64,000 bases of DNA from Atopsyche davidsoni (Eukaryota; Arthropoda; Insecta; Trichoptera; Hydrobiosidae). Below are positions 23,888-34,063 of the stretch, piece after piece (position 1 is the first letter of the stretch; each line of letters starts with the position of its first letter). The stretch spans positions 2,145,501 through 2,209,500 of the forward strand of contig JAILWY010000009.1 in NCBI GenBank assembly GCA_022113835.1. Direction: 5' to 3'. Below the pieces are notes generated by a model. That model ran no database searches. It was not told where the DNA came from and saw only the letters and a list, made by a program, of their open reading frames with translations. The position numbers and the translations under genes were made by a program.

Positions 23888-23989
23888 ATGAGACTTTATG
23901 GATTAGCAATGGTCTTTATGGTGGTTGCTGCGAGCCTGGCGTCACCGCCTCGGCAGCCGCCGGGCCTGGCTCTAGCCAGCGTCCATTAG
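23888..23989 (+). CDS. Short open frame with a signal-peptide-like start
   Basis: The 33-codon frame begins with ATG in a good context (A at -3) and reads MRLYGLAMVFMVVAASLA before a Pro-rich stretch, with TAG at 23987. A short basic start, a hydrophobic core of about 13 residues and a small-residue site fit a secretory signal peptide with cleavage after ASLA. It could be a first coding exon of a secreted protein, a tiny secreted peptide, or chance in a GC-rich island. The neighbouring block resembles a transposon end, which lowers confidence. Confidence 0.2.
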   Translation: MRLYGLAMVFMVVAASLASPPRQPPGLALASVH

Positions 23990-24117
23990 CATACTTGATG
24001 TAGGGCAAACGCACTAATATAACTCACAGCTACTCCAAGCTAGGAGAAAATATTTATTAATAATTATTAATCGATTGAAGAACTAAATAAAACCGAAAGG
24101 GTCGAATATTTTTTTAC

Positions 24118-24474
24118 ATTTTTTGATTGGTCAATCACATGCGTATTTATTACCCATTACGGGTTTATTATATTATTACTAATATGATTAGGCACATTAG
24201 TTCATATATAGAAGATGACTTAAAGAAACTCTCAGAAAAATATCATCGTGATTTGTGTGGGATTTGAAGCCTGGGCACATTGATTCATATGTGGAGTATG
24301 ACTGTTAAAAAATTCTCGATAAACGGAAGTGATTCGTTAGTACAAGGGTTCGTACACCGGTCATGTAAACCAGGAGATGTGGGTTCAAATCCCACACAAA
24401 TCACAATGATATTTTTCTGAGAGTTTCTTTAAGTCATCTTCTATATATGAACTAATGTGCCTAATCATATTAGT
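24118..24474 (+). repeat. Family C tRNA-derived repeat, snap-back copy
   Basis: Left arm 24178-24268 and right arm 24384-24474 are 91-bp inverted copies that differ at about one position. Between them lies a tRNA-like core with GTGATTCGTTAGTACAAGGG and a box B, GGTTCAAATCC (24383-24393). The right arm is the normal 3' part of the family and the left arm is that same 3' part inverted onto the 5' region, so this is a chimeric, folded-back copy. No bona fide tRNA fold (proper anticodon arm with T33) could be drawn. Confidence 0.7.
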
Positions 24475-24559
24475 TATAAATTATTTTTGTTATTAAAAAA
24501 TCAGATTGCCTATCGTTTATAAATATACTTAATATCACTGTTGAAATTATTGTATATTA

Positions 24560-24680
24560 ATATACTAATATAATTAGGCACATTAGTTCACATATAGAAG
24601 ATGTATTAGTAAATAATAATATAAACCTGTAATAGGTAATAAATACACATTTGATTGACGTTAAATCCAAAAATAGACAT
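24560..24680 (+). repeat. Family C fragment
   Basis: TAATTAGGCACATTAGTTCA and a stretch ending TTTGATTGACG match the other family C copies, with the internal tRNA-like part missing. Confidence 0.65.
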
Positions 24681-25990
24681 ACGTATATTTATATCTCAAA
24701 ATTTAAAAAAATATATTTCAGAGCAGTGCGTGACGCAAACCTTGTACAGAAAAATTATTATAATATATATGAATTAATTGCACTTAATGTTTTTCGCATA
24801 AGTTTAAAAATATACACTGATTTTTTTAGATTAGATATTTAGATCTTAAAATTTAGATTTTAAAAATCTTATACGTATAGGCTTAAAATGAAATTGTTGC
24901 TATTTTTTCATAAATATATTATATTATACAAATGCTAGTGTCGTTTCGGCATACTTCATCGCGCGTAATTAACATATTGAGGTACAAATTATTAAAAAAA
25001 CTCACTATAATTGATAAAACATTTATATATTTTTTCTTGAGTAAATTTTTTGTTGATATTTTTCAACTGCAATCGGCCTGCGAGGCGTTTCATGTCCTAA
25101 TACAACGAAATAAAAATCCGCTTATAATATCATGATAATCAAACTCGGTAACTGGTTTTTATATCTATTTATGTTCTTTTACGCAATATTTGGTCTAGAA
25201 ATTACTAAATAATATTGGTACAGACACCACTTAGTTCATATACGATACAACATTTTTTTTTGTGAGAGCTTTCGCCTCTTAAGGAGTTCTTTATAAAATC
25301 TTCATTCAGACTTCATACTTGATAAAAAAAAAGGTCGTAGTCTATTCATAAATTTTTCACATTAAGCCAATCTGTCGTGGATATCAAATATGTATTTTGC
25401 AAAGTGAAGATATCTAATCTCAGATAGTTTAAGAATGTAGAGTGTACAACACTACAAACGGCCAAGTAGAAAAGCAGTTGAAAGTATTTAATTCCAATTC
25501 TACCTGAGTTCTAATCAATGTTTCCAGAATTCGTTTTATTTTAAGCATGGTTTGAACCAGCCAAGCAAGCAAGTGTGCTACCCACTAAACCATGAGACGG
25601 TTCAAGCGAGGCTGTGTCGGTTAAAATTAACATCATGTATAATTACGGTTAGGATTTATAATATAGACGCAACATGCTCTTGTCAAATTCTGGCACCTCT
25701 CAATCACTTTTTGTCCATCTGCATAAATTAAGCAATTATATTTTACATAATCATCAACGCATTACAGCGCGATGATTGGTGCTGTAAGAAGATCATCAGT
25801 AAATATGATCAACTCTTAATATTATGAAATTCTTAAAAAAAAATCTTAGGCTAAGAGATTACGATTACTCCTGTTTTTTTTTATGGATTATGCGTTTTCT
25901 GCATCTGATGATGCGTCACCAATCATATGAATATTTGTTATATGAATCTAAAAAATGACTTTATATTTTAGAAAATACGCATTTATCTTT
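24681..25990. other. AT-rich noncoding stretch with a tRNA-like fragment
   Basis: At about 25548-25610, minus strand, a tRNA-like piece has TTTAGTGGGTAGCACACTTG, resembling the fragment near 21980. Otherwise AT-rich, with two short accidental frames. Confidence 0.4.
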
Positions 25991-25994
25991 TTCA

Positions 25995-26300
25995 TCGTGT
26001 GCCTTTCCTCAAAAGAGGTTGGCGACTATCTCACTAAGCATATATATATGCTGAATTAGTGTCCATGGTTTTCTAGGGGAAAATAGTGTAGTATGTTCCC
26101 GGGTCCTTCTACACCGCAGTTTTATTATTACTGCTATTATTATAATACTTTCCTTACAAAGCTCTGGCGTTCAGATCTGATACTCCTTCTGCAGCAAGCT
26201 CAAGAAGCAATACCACCTCGACAAAGTATTTCCAGAGAACATCCTTCTACAATCAATCTAAGTCCACTACTCCATTACCGATCCTTACACACAAATACAT
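25995..26300 (+). repeat. Family A repeat, copy 5
   Basis: It carries the head (CCTCAAAAGAGGTTGGCGAC), the CCATGGTTTTCTAGGGG block, CTACACCGCAGTTTTATTA, CAGATCTGATACTCCTTCTG and CCACTACTCCATTACCGATC in the same order as the other copies. Confidence 0.75.
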
Positions 26301-26327
26301 ATTTTCTTTGAAACACAAACACTTCTT

Positions 26328-26331
<4 letters not shown>

Positions 26332-26365
<34 letters not shown>
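26332..26365. repeat. AT dinucleotide microsatellite
   Basis: A continuous AT run lies directly after family A sequence. Confidence 0.9.
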
Positions 26366-26368
<3 letters not shown>

Positions 26369-26569
26369 TGTAGAGAAGAATTCTAGACTTTCGAAATTGT
26401 TACAATTATTCAACTGATCAATATACAGCCCTGGCCTTGCATTGTACAATACTCGGTTCTACTCGGTACTATTTATTTTTTAACTCAAATCTGAAGTAAT
26501 ATACAATTACAATCATAAATCTCATTAATCTATCAAGGCTGAAAAAAAATCCCATAGAGCAAACAAGGA

Positions 26570-26880
26570 AACCGCAGACGGCCCGAAACGTCCACTCATT
26601 ATTCTAAGTACTCCGATTAAGATTTCGTTCTGCGCATATCGACGGGCGGCATCTCATTAGAAAGTCCTCGGTTTTTTGAGTTTCTGGGACTCGCGGCCGC
26701 GGTTCCCCCGACAATGTGCGCCCCCGGCGGTTCGTACTTTCTTCTCGACAAATATTTACATAAAAGAAACCTCGGATGCACTCTTGAATCTTCGGCGAGT
26801 TATGTCGCCGAGACAGGTGAGCCTCCCGACAACGACTTTCAATTCAATTATTTTTTTTTTTTTTCCATACCTTGGCAATA
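26570..26880 (+). promoter_or_regulatory. GC-rich island ending in a consensus splice donor
   Basis: The island contains CpG-rich sequence and a frame open to 26816, where GAGACAG abuts GTGAGC, a near-perfect plus-strand donor. An ATG at 26801 gives a five-codon start immediately before the donor. This could be a first exon with promoter, or an isolated cryptic donor in a conserved noncoding island. No acceptor upstream is convincing. Confidence 0.22.
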
Positions 26881-26939
26881 AATAATTTTCAGTGTGGCAG
26901 TTCATGCTGGAGCACAAATATAAAATTATGAGTATTATA

Positions 26940-27449
26940 TAGGGTGTCCTAACAGAGTATCGGGTATTTGTTAGTTCAGTAAAACAAAAAACTACTTGTA
27001 ATCAAGTATTTTTTTTTATTGTTGATTATAAGAATACAGAATGGAAAATTATTACAAAAAGATGATGTTATCCAAATGGTGACAGTTACGCTGCAACACG
27101 CTGACACCAAGCCCTCGATATTCCTGCCATTTCTGACCTGATAAATATTCAATTCTGTTAGGTTCAATTAGATTATTCTCATAAACCCTACTATTAAGGT
27201 ATCCCCATACGAAATAGTCAAGAGGGCTGAAGTCAGGGCTTCTGGGAGGCTAGTTGATGTTACCTCTACGTGAAATGACCTTATTAGGGAATAATTCGTT
27301 GACAGCTTCAATTGATTGATTGGATGTATTGGAACCACGTTCTTGGGTTGAAACCTTGAAACTCCTGCAACTCTGGGCTCAAAAATTTTCGCAGCATATC
27401 GCAATAACGGTCCCTAAACAAATACCCGATACTTTTTTTGGACACCCTA
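26940..27449 (-). mobile_element. Tc1/mariner-like element, internally deleted, with TA duplication
   Basis: The ends form inverted repeats starting TAGGGTGTCC and continuing to a shared TATCGGGTATTTGTT block. TA dinucleotides flank both ends (26938-26939 and 27450-27451). The 510-bp body keeps only the 3' part of a minus-strand transposase frame. A sister copy of 537 bp lies at 55307-55843. Confidence 0.85.
27010..27400 (-). pseudogene. Transposase remnant (Tc1/mariner-like DDE, C-terminal)
   Basis: On the minus strand the segment retains PPRSPDFSPLDYFVWGYL (about 27196-27255), the conserved region around the last catalytic aspartate of a transposase group widespread in insects. Near the 3' end HHLDNIIF remains. 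The residue before the motif is a stop, the N-terminal and the first catalytic residues are absent, and frames shift. It is non-functional. Confidence 0.8.
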
Positions 27450-27451
27450 TA

Positions 27452-27796
27452 ATTGTTTTGCTTATATTTATAAAAAAAATATTTTTTTGAATACACGGTA
27501 GGAAGACAAGTCTTTTGGCGTTTGCGGTCTGGCGACATGATAAATTATAATTATTTCTATTTATGGTTAGAAATGCAGAATGCGGTTGTGTTGAAATGTG
27601 CAGAAACGTATTTAGATTGTGTTACTTATTGATTTGTGCGTTTAAATTAAACAGGTTTGTAGTACTATAACCGCGATAATTAGTTTACCGTAATATATTG
27701 TATAAAAGTTAAATTCAAATATTCATTTAAACTTTAACTACAAGTGCTAAATAACATAAAATTAACTTACCGTTAGCACATTTAATAAAATATATA
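27452..27796. other. AT-rich noncoding stretch
   Basis: Nothing recognised. It lies between the Tc1/mariner-like relic and the inverted-repeat-bounded LINE fragment. Confidence 0.6.
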
Positions 27797-28733
27797 CAGG
27801 GTTAGTCAGGGAGGTACGGATGAGATAACCTTGATGGATAAAGAGTCGGGGTATCTGCTAGTATCTACACTGCGGATTTCCCAAAACCCACCCTCCAGAA
27901 CACAATTATAGCCCTATACGCACTGAGACGACACTGCCATTCTGGTGAGGTCGAGCTCACCTGCCACAGCAACCGCCAAAACCCAGTCCTCACTAGACGC
28001 AGTGAGCTCCTGGTTCGAGGAATGGAGAATAAAAACAAACCCCTCCAAAAGCGAGGCAATACTTTTTGAATCCCCGCCAAAAGGAAAACGACCGACAACA
28101 TCACTCTAGACAACACACCAATACCCTGGAGAAAAACGGTCAAGTACCTCGGACTCACCCTTGACCGGAAACACTCCTGAACCCCACACATCAAGGTTAC
28201 AGCCAGCAAAGCAAGAGCGGCAACCGGAATTCTCTCCCCACTCCTTTGCAACAAGAGCAAACTTTCTCCCTCCAATAAAATCCTCCTCCTGAAAACCATG
28301 ATCCGTCCAATCCTAACCTACGCCTGCCCCATCTGGGGATACATCCCACCAGAGAGGCACAAGCCTCTCCAGGTCATCCAAAACAAAATACTTCGCTGGG
28401 CACTCAATGACCCGTGGTTTGTCAAAAATGCGCAACTTCACAGAGATACAAAAATGAAGACGATCCACGAGGTCATCGTTGACCTCGCCCACTTCTTCCA
28501 AATCTCCACCCCCTTAGTCCCAAACCCATTGATCAGTTTCCTCCTCGAGTATAACCTCGAGGACTGCCTCTTCAAAAAAAGGAGATATACACTTCTCCTG
28601 TTCCGCCATAAAAGCCAGAAATACAAGACAAGACAAGAGATTTTTACAATGGCAACATCCAAGTTTAAGTTTCGTTGATAAATGAGTGTGTAACCGTTAA
28701 TTCAAATCATCCATACCTCCCTGCCTAACCTTG
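27797..28733 (+). mobile_element. LINE fragment bounded by inverted repeats
   Basis: The left end CAGGGTTAGTCAGGGAGGTA and the reverse complement of the right end CAAGGTTAGGCAGGGAGGTA match over about 27 bp with few changes. Between them sits the 3' half of a jockey-like reverse transcriptase ORF. A clear target duplication could not be set. LINEs do not normally have such ends, so either a DNA transposon captured the fragment or a foldback element formed around it. Confidence 0.5.
27876..28678 (+). pseudogene. Jockey-like LINE reverse transcriptase, 3' fragment
   Basis: The conceptual protein, read across a few breaks, has ALYA at about 27911-27922. A 4-bp insertion follows and then DDTAILV, together the YADD catalytic box of reverse transcriptase. 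Next come SWFEEWRIKTNPSKSEAILF (about 28000-28060), VKYLGLTLDRK, SNKILLLKTMIRPILTYACP and PLQVIQNKILRWALNDPWFV, the thumb and C-terminal region of jockey-clade ORF2. The endonuclease domain and fingers are missing. The insertion splitting YADD and at least one in-frame stop make it inactive. The frame from 28298 to the stop at 28678 is the longest intact part. Confidence 0.8.
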
Positions 28734-28747
28734 AATATTCCATTAAA

Positions 28748-28980
28748 ACTGCCTACACATGCTGCGTATTTATTTTGTATTGGTGAATTAAAGTTGTGTT
28801 GCAGCATGTGTGGGCAGCTTGAGTATTTTTGATCGGTGTTGCACACTTGTGGTCGCCGGCCACACTGACTATAAGAGGACGCTATCAGCTAATTAACGTT
28901 CGGCTGTCGGACCTGTTGCCGCATGTGCAGGCAGCTAAGTAGCGAGCGGTGTGGCACACTCTCGTCGGCGGCCACACCTC
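28748..28980. repeat. Diverged duplicated block with hairpin
   Basis: A block from about 28800 to 28868 (GCAGCATGTGTGGGCAGC, then GGTGTTGCACAC and GGCCACAC) is repeated in diverged form at about 28916-28978. An inverted copy of its head, CTGCCTACACATGCTGC, lies at 28750-28766 and can pair with it. The class is unknown. Confidence 0.55.
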
Positions 28981-30490
28981 GCGCACTGTCCGACTTTCGT
29001 TTTTTACCCATAATTAATTGAAAGCGTTCCCACCTGCGCGGCGAGACATCACCTATGCTAATTCCGACACTCGAAAATATCTTTGCGTGTTTATAAATGC
29101 ACAACCGGATTCCTCGAATCGACGATACGTCGATTTTTTTATATGACAAGGTACACTTTTAACGAGATAGGAAATCGTCTCGTTAATATTTATACGCTCA
29201 GGTGTCGTGAGAAGATATCTGCGCGCGTACTCACTAATGATGAGTAAAATCGAATAATCGCCATTGACGCTAGTGTTATTTGTATGTTTAAATATATTTT
29301 ATTTCATTCATCCTTTACACACTGGTTGAGTTTGTAATACTTTATATTTAAACACAAAAAAAACCACAATGGCTTTGAGACAACGATACTTTTTGTTGAC
29401 GATGCTGAAGAAACACGTGATAAAACAAAATTAGTTATTCATATTCTTGTTGTTTTATTCACATATTTTACATTCCTAGTGTTTTTTTTTTATTAACGTC
29501 TAATAATATCTTTCTATAGAACTTGTATAAGACTTTTTTTATTATTTGTTTGACTAAAAAATAAATCGATTGTATCAATCACCACTACTCACGCGTGCGA
29601 CGAAAATTTTGTTATTATTAGTTTTTCAACCCGTCAATAAATGGGTATTTCTTAAATATTTTAATGTCATTTCATATATTATTATATCGCTATTTATTAC
29701 AATAATTAATGAATATTTGTAATTTATTGTGTTTTAAAAAAACGGGATAATCAATCGATATTAGTTGAAAGCTATGCATTTTTGACTTAAGTCAAATTGC
29801 AACAAAAAAGGTCCTTGTCCAAATGATCTATTTCAATCTGTTGTCGCGATTTGTTGCTGAGTAAACGCCTTTAGGCACAAGGACGCTGTTGGCTTATTAC
29901 AAGTAGGTGGTCAATCGTGCTGCAACGTGTATAGGCTGTTTATATGAAAACACCGGTATTATTCACCAAATTACAGACAGCAAAGTGGCTTGCGGCCCCG
30001 CCCCTTTTAAAATAGCGGAAATCCAACGCGGCGGCTCGGTTCTGGGGTAAACTGTCTCATAAATAATTGCGGAGCACACAACAGCGTCATAAATCAGAAT
30101 CCGAAAAACTCTTAATAATGGCCGGTAATTTAAATCTCGTTTTGCTATCCCAAGGCTGACAGTGAAACACTTTCGTTTCTGTGACTGGATCCGCAGCAGC
30201 CGGCACCTGGTGATGGAGCCAGCCGCTGATGGTCCAGTCGGTGATGGAGCCGGCCACTGGTGCCATTGTTCCATTTCTTCAGATCAGTCACCCGGGAGCC
30301 CCGCCCGAGGCTCCCTACTTACTTTCTACGTCCTGGTTTCGGAGCTGGTCCGGTCACTTTCGCGGCAGCTGCTGTCCGAACGGCGCGCTTCGAATGTGTG
30401 GTACGAAACGCCACCGAGGGAGTCTCACCCAAGCGAGGCTCATTGCTATTGCTGCATAGAAAATTAATGACATTAGTAATTTAACAATAA
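28981..30490. other. Noncoding stretch with a GC-rich island
   Basis: Bases 28981-29150 and 30150-30450 are GC-richer, the latter with short repeated GATGGAGCC motifs and several overlapping open frames up to 101 codons that match no family. The rest, especially 29160-29950, is AT-rich with nothing recognised. Confidence 0.35.
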
Positions 30491-30853
30491 GTAATTAACG
30501 CTTTACGCGAGGGATACGTTCCGGAAAAAATCGCGTTAATTGAAATTCGCGTATATTGGGGTTTACGATTAAACATACATACATACTCAAAACTTAATAC
30601 AAAAAAATACGAATCATTTGAATCAATCAATTTAATTCTAAGGACACTTTATGCAGTATTACATGTTTATGTATTGTCTTTTCGGTAGCGTTTCTTTTGC
30701 GTTATTGTAAAATACGTTCATAACACCCAACGCTGTTTTTAATTGTTACGAGAAGTCAATGACTACATTATGTTCATACTGGGCATTTTAACGCGAATAT
30801 ATAGTGAAACCGCGTATAACGGGGTCGCGTAAAGCGGAGTATTACTATAATGC
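30491..30853. mobile_element. Pogo/Tigger-like MITE, copy 1
   Basis: The element begins with GCTTTACGCGAGGGATACGT-type sequence and ends CGCGTAAAGCGGAGTATTAC, with matching interior blocks (CGATTAAACATACATA, ACGTTCATAACACCCAACGC) to the copy at 44691-45035. The outer left terminus is eroded. Confidence 0.65.
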
Positions 30854-31260
30854 TCTTTATGATTAATATGCCTGTGCACTGTGTGCGCTCAATTAATATG
30901 TGTTACCCTTTTGGAGCAATCCCTATCAAGGCATTTATATAAAAATCTAAAAAATAAATAAAAACTCACCAATAAAATACAAATTACTAAAAAATATTCT
31001 GCATGATGAACAACAATTTTAGATAATTTTTACATATTTTTTAAGCATGTGTCCGTTTTTCGTGCTAGCAACGCCGCCGCTGCTAACCATGTGGTTCCAG
31101 GCCAATATGCAGTGATTCATACTATATTTTCAAAACCGGATGCCCACCTTAGAATCCATCAGCACGTCTTGCACCTTCGAGCGCGTGTCATTACATATCA
31201 TTAGAATTTGAGTTATCGTCGGCCGGAGTTATTGACACTCGCCGGCTGACCCGCTCGCTC
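30854..31260. other. Noncoding stretch
   Basis: AT-rich up to about 31050, then a GC-richer patch leading to the splice-like site. Nothing else recognised. Confidence 0.45.
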
Positions 31261-31279
31261 ACCGTGACCCCCCAACCAA

Positions 31280-31370
31280 GTACAGATGTTTTTTTTTTCC
31301 AGGTATGCAGAACAGCTCGGATGATTATTGGTTACTTTTTCTTTCGCTCACTTTCTTCCGGGTGAGTCAA
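31280..31370 (+). promoter_or_regulatory. Candidate recursive splice site with a 59-bp downstream exon
   Basis: A tract of T residues and CCAG at 31302 directly abuts GTATGC, and 59 bp later CCGG is followed by GTGAGT (donor GT at 31362). This repeats the arrangement at 8123: acceptor, immediate donor, then a second donor 50-60 bp on. The 59-bp segment is open in two frames, one starting with ATG at 31305. The pyrimidine tract is among the best in the window. It may be a recursive-splice exon of a long plus-strand intron or a small regular exon. Confidence 0.38.
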
Positions 31371-33530
31371 AGTCTATTTGAGTTTCTCGAACGAGTGCGC
31401 TGTGTATTTTCTAGCATGATTTACAATCACATTTGATTTATGTAATGTGATATTATTTCTACTATTATCTTAATCCGAGGAGTGACCGCTTTTTTAATTG
31501 TTATTTTTTTTGTACAAAAACAAACTTTCTCCAAACAAGAAATAAGTTTCTATTTTAGGATGTTTTGACACGTGAGGTCATAAATATCTGATAGGTGTGT
31601 CTTTTTCTAAAGTTTCAATAGAGAAACTACAGAATTAATTAAAACTATTCGTTGTTGCTTCATCAAGCGGATATTCATTCATTGAAACGATACCGTTATT
31701 CAGGTACAAAGTTATGCGATTCCTTTATTGTGATGTAAATTGAATTCATCGTAAAATCAGCATTTATTAAATACACCTGCACGCACTAATTTCGCATTAA
31801 GTCAGTAACTCTTCATGCGTATCGCAAAAGAGTGCAGTCGGGTCTGTATGCATTGCAAATGTACCGCAATAGGAAGTATTTACATGTAAGAAGACACGTG
31901 CGCTACAACAGACAGCATTTATGCAATCCGCATCCTGTGGTTCTAAACCTCGTAATCGTTAATATTTATTATTAATAATAGTTAATTTTATTTTTTATTA
32001 ATAGTTATTTTACCATTGACAAAAAAACTTATCAGGTTTGTAAATAACACGCAACATCCACCTGATATCTATCCTTAATCTAACCTAAGCAAACGCACAC
32101 AGTACAAAACTCTCATCAGATTTGTGGATACTGCGAAATAATAAACAAAACGGCGTCGTGAAAAAAGTATTTGAGGATTTTTATCGTCATTTCACGTGTG
32201 AATAAATTTTACATATTAAAATTAAAATGACTATATTTTCATATAAATATAATCTTGCATCTTACATTCGGGTCTATAAAATATGACAATATTAAGAGAA
32301 GACGCTTCAATGATGATTTCAATTATTTATACCGGAATTTCATCTCCATTGAAAACTTAAAAAAAGGGTTGTTTTATAGAAACCCTTATGAGAATAACGT
32401 ATCACTTAAATACGTAAAGCTTTTTGGATGTGTATTACGAATGATTTTTTTTGTTTCGATAATAATATAAAATGGTTTGGCTCGATGGAATGCGGACCAC
32501 AGGTTGGGGCGAGCGTGGGAGCTCGCCGCGGCCGAGTGCGTCCGGAACTCCTCGCCGGCAGCACGAGCCGACCACTTCCTTGCAGGGTCCCTCGCCCACC
32601 ATTTAATATTAATCAAATTAAAAATAAAATAAATAACTAATATATTTTAAACAATCGCATGAAATGTCCAATCCAGCCTATTTGACAACGTATAAATATG
32701 AAATTCACAGATTTTGGCTGTATGGGCTGTACAGGTGTTATGCTGCGAAATGTTGAATTAATCATTTCATTCGATCCTTTTTTCATTCACAAAACAGGAA
32801 ATATGTATATCTAATTTTTATGCAAATCATGTTTATGGATTATTTTTGTCGATAACTAAAAAATCTTTAACAAAAGCCTCTGAAAAGCGAGAGCACGCTC
32901 AAACAATAATGCTCGTAATTTCTTCGCCAATTTTCTAGTCTTGCTTGTTGTCTAGAGTGATGAGCTTTTGGAGGTTTTCTTAGAGTGCTTCATGCGATTG
33001 TAATTGCGTGCAAGCCTTTTGTTAAGTCAAGCCTTGTTCCCGCGGCCGCGCGTGCCGCGTTAATTGAGGCGGTGATTGGTGAAGCCGAGCTCTTCAGGAA
33101 GCGGAGGCTCCGGCTTTGATGTTCAGCTCGTTGGTAATTGAACAAAACGACTGCGAAAGGATATCTGATGGCGGCCGTTACAAATAATGCATTTACCGTT
33201 AAGCATTACACCGAGCACTTAACTATTTGTATGTGTCTGTTAAAATATATATATATATAAATAAGTATATTCGCCGTAGGCCTCTTCAAACAAAGAAGTA
33301 AAAGCAGAAAAGCAAAATTTCCCGCAAAAATTTTTTTGGCACATTTTTCATTGTTAGAATAAATATTATTGCGTTGCGATATGTGTTGGTATTATGACTT
33401 CTTATTCTTGACAGATGTCTAAACTATAAAAAAAAACACAAGTTTAGACATGTATATCGACTACAAGTGAAACATAAATACGTAGTTGCGCACCTAGTAC
33501 ATACCTCACTAGCAATAAACTATCGTTATA
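31371..33530. other. Mostly AT-rich noncoding stretch with GC-rich patches
   Basis: GC-rich patches lie at 32480-32600 and 33040-33180. The second has mixed composition and no repeat similarity, so it may be conserved noncoding DNA. No gene is recognised. A TA run is at 33245-33260. Confidence 0.4.
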
Positions 33531-33533
33531 GAC

Positions 33534-34055
33534 CATAGTTACCTAAACTATTTTGTCCCGTCGACCCCATGTCGAGTTTTACTAATATTGAATTTTTACA
33601 AATTCATCAACTTAAAACATATTTTTGACATCTTATATAGAACAAATCACTTTCATAGGATTTACTGTACAGTGGGTTTAAAAATGAAAAAGTTAATTAT
33701 ACCTTTATTAATTAAAAACGCACAAAATGCAAATATAGTAACATTCAAAAATCAATATTTTTGACAGAGAATACTTGGTGGAATTCCATTTTAATATCTT
33801 AAATAGAATTAAATACATTAATTAAAAACATACAAAATACTTCTACGCTTCAGGGCTTCGATTCGTCACAAAGTACATAGGTGCAATCTGTGTTCGGTGC
33901 ATTATGACATTTACGAAATGTCTAAATTTTGGTGATGACCTGCTTAAATGGGATCCACTCTCGTAGACCCCCATTTACAGTTCATGGACCCCCAATTTAA
34001 TTTTTCGCTGTCATCGACCCCTGGGGGTCGATATTGACCACTTTGGGAACCTCTG
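33534..34055 (-). mobile_element. hAT-type MITE with exact 8-bp target duplication, copy 1
   Basis: TTATAGAC occurs directly before (33526-33533) and after (34056-34063) the element. The ends, CATAGTTACCTAAACTATTT on the left and the reverse complement CAGAGGTTCCCAAAGTGGTC on the right, are imperfect inverted repeats. The 522-bp body has no transposase and contains an inserted family B piece. It is in the opposite orientation to its sister at 39953. Confidence 0.88.
33732..33817 (+). repeat. Family B insertion inside the hAT MITE
   Basis: ATTTTTGACAGAGAATACTT and GGTGGAATTCCATTTTAATA are family B sequence. A diverged 20-22-bp direct repeat (TTAATTAAAAAC, then ACAAAAT) lies on each side, at about 33709 and 33818. 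The sister MITE lacks this block. Confidence 0.6.
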
Positions 34056-34063
34056 TTATAGAC

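Noticed and set aside
24330..24406. Functional tRNA gene
   Set aside because: The acceptor and T arms partly pair, but the anticodon arm is poor and T33 is missing. The sequence belongs to a dispersed repeat.
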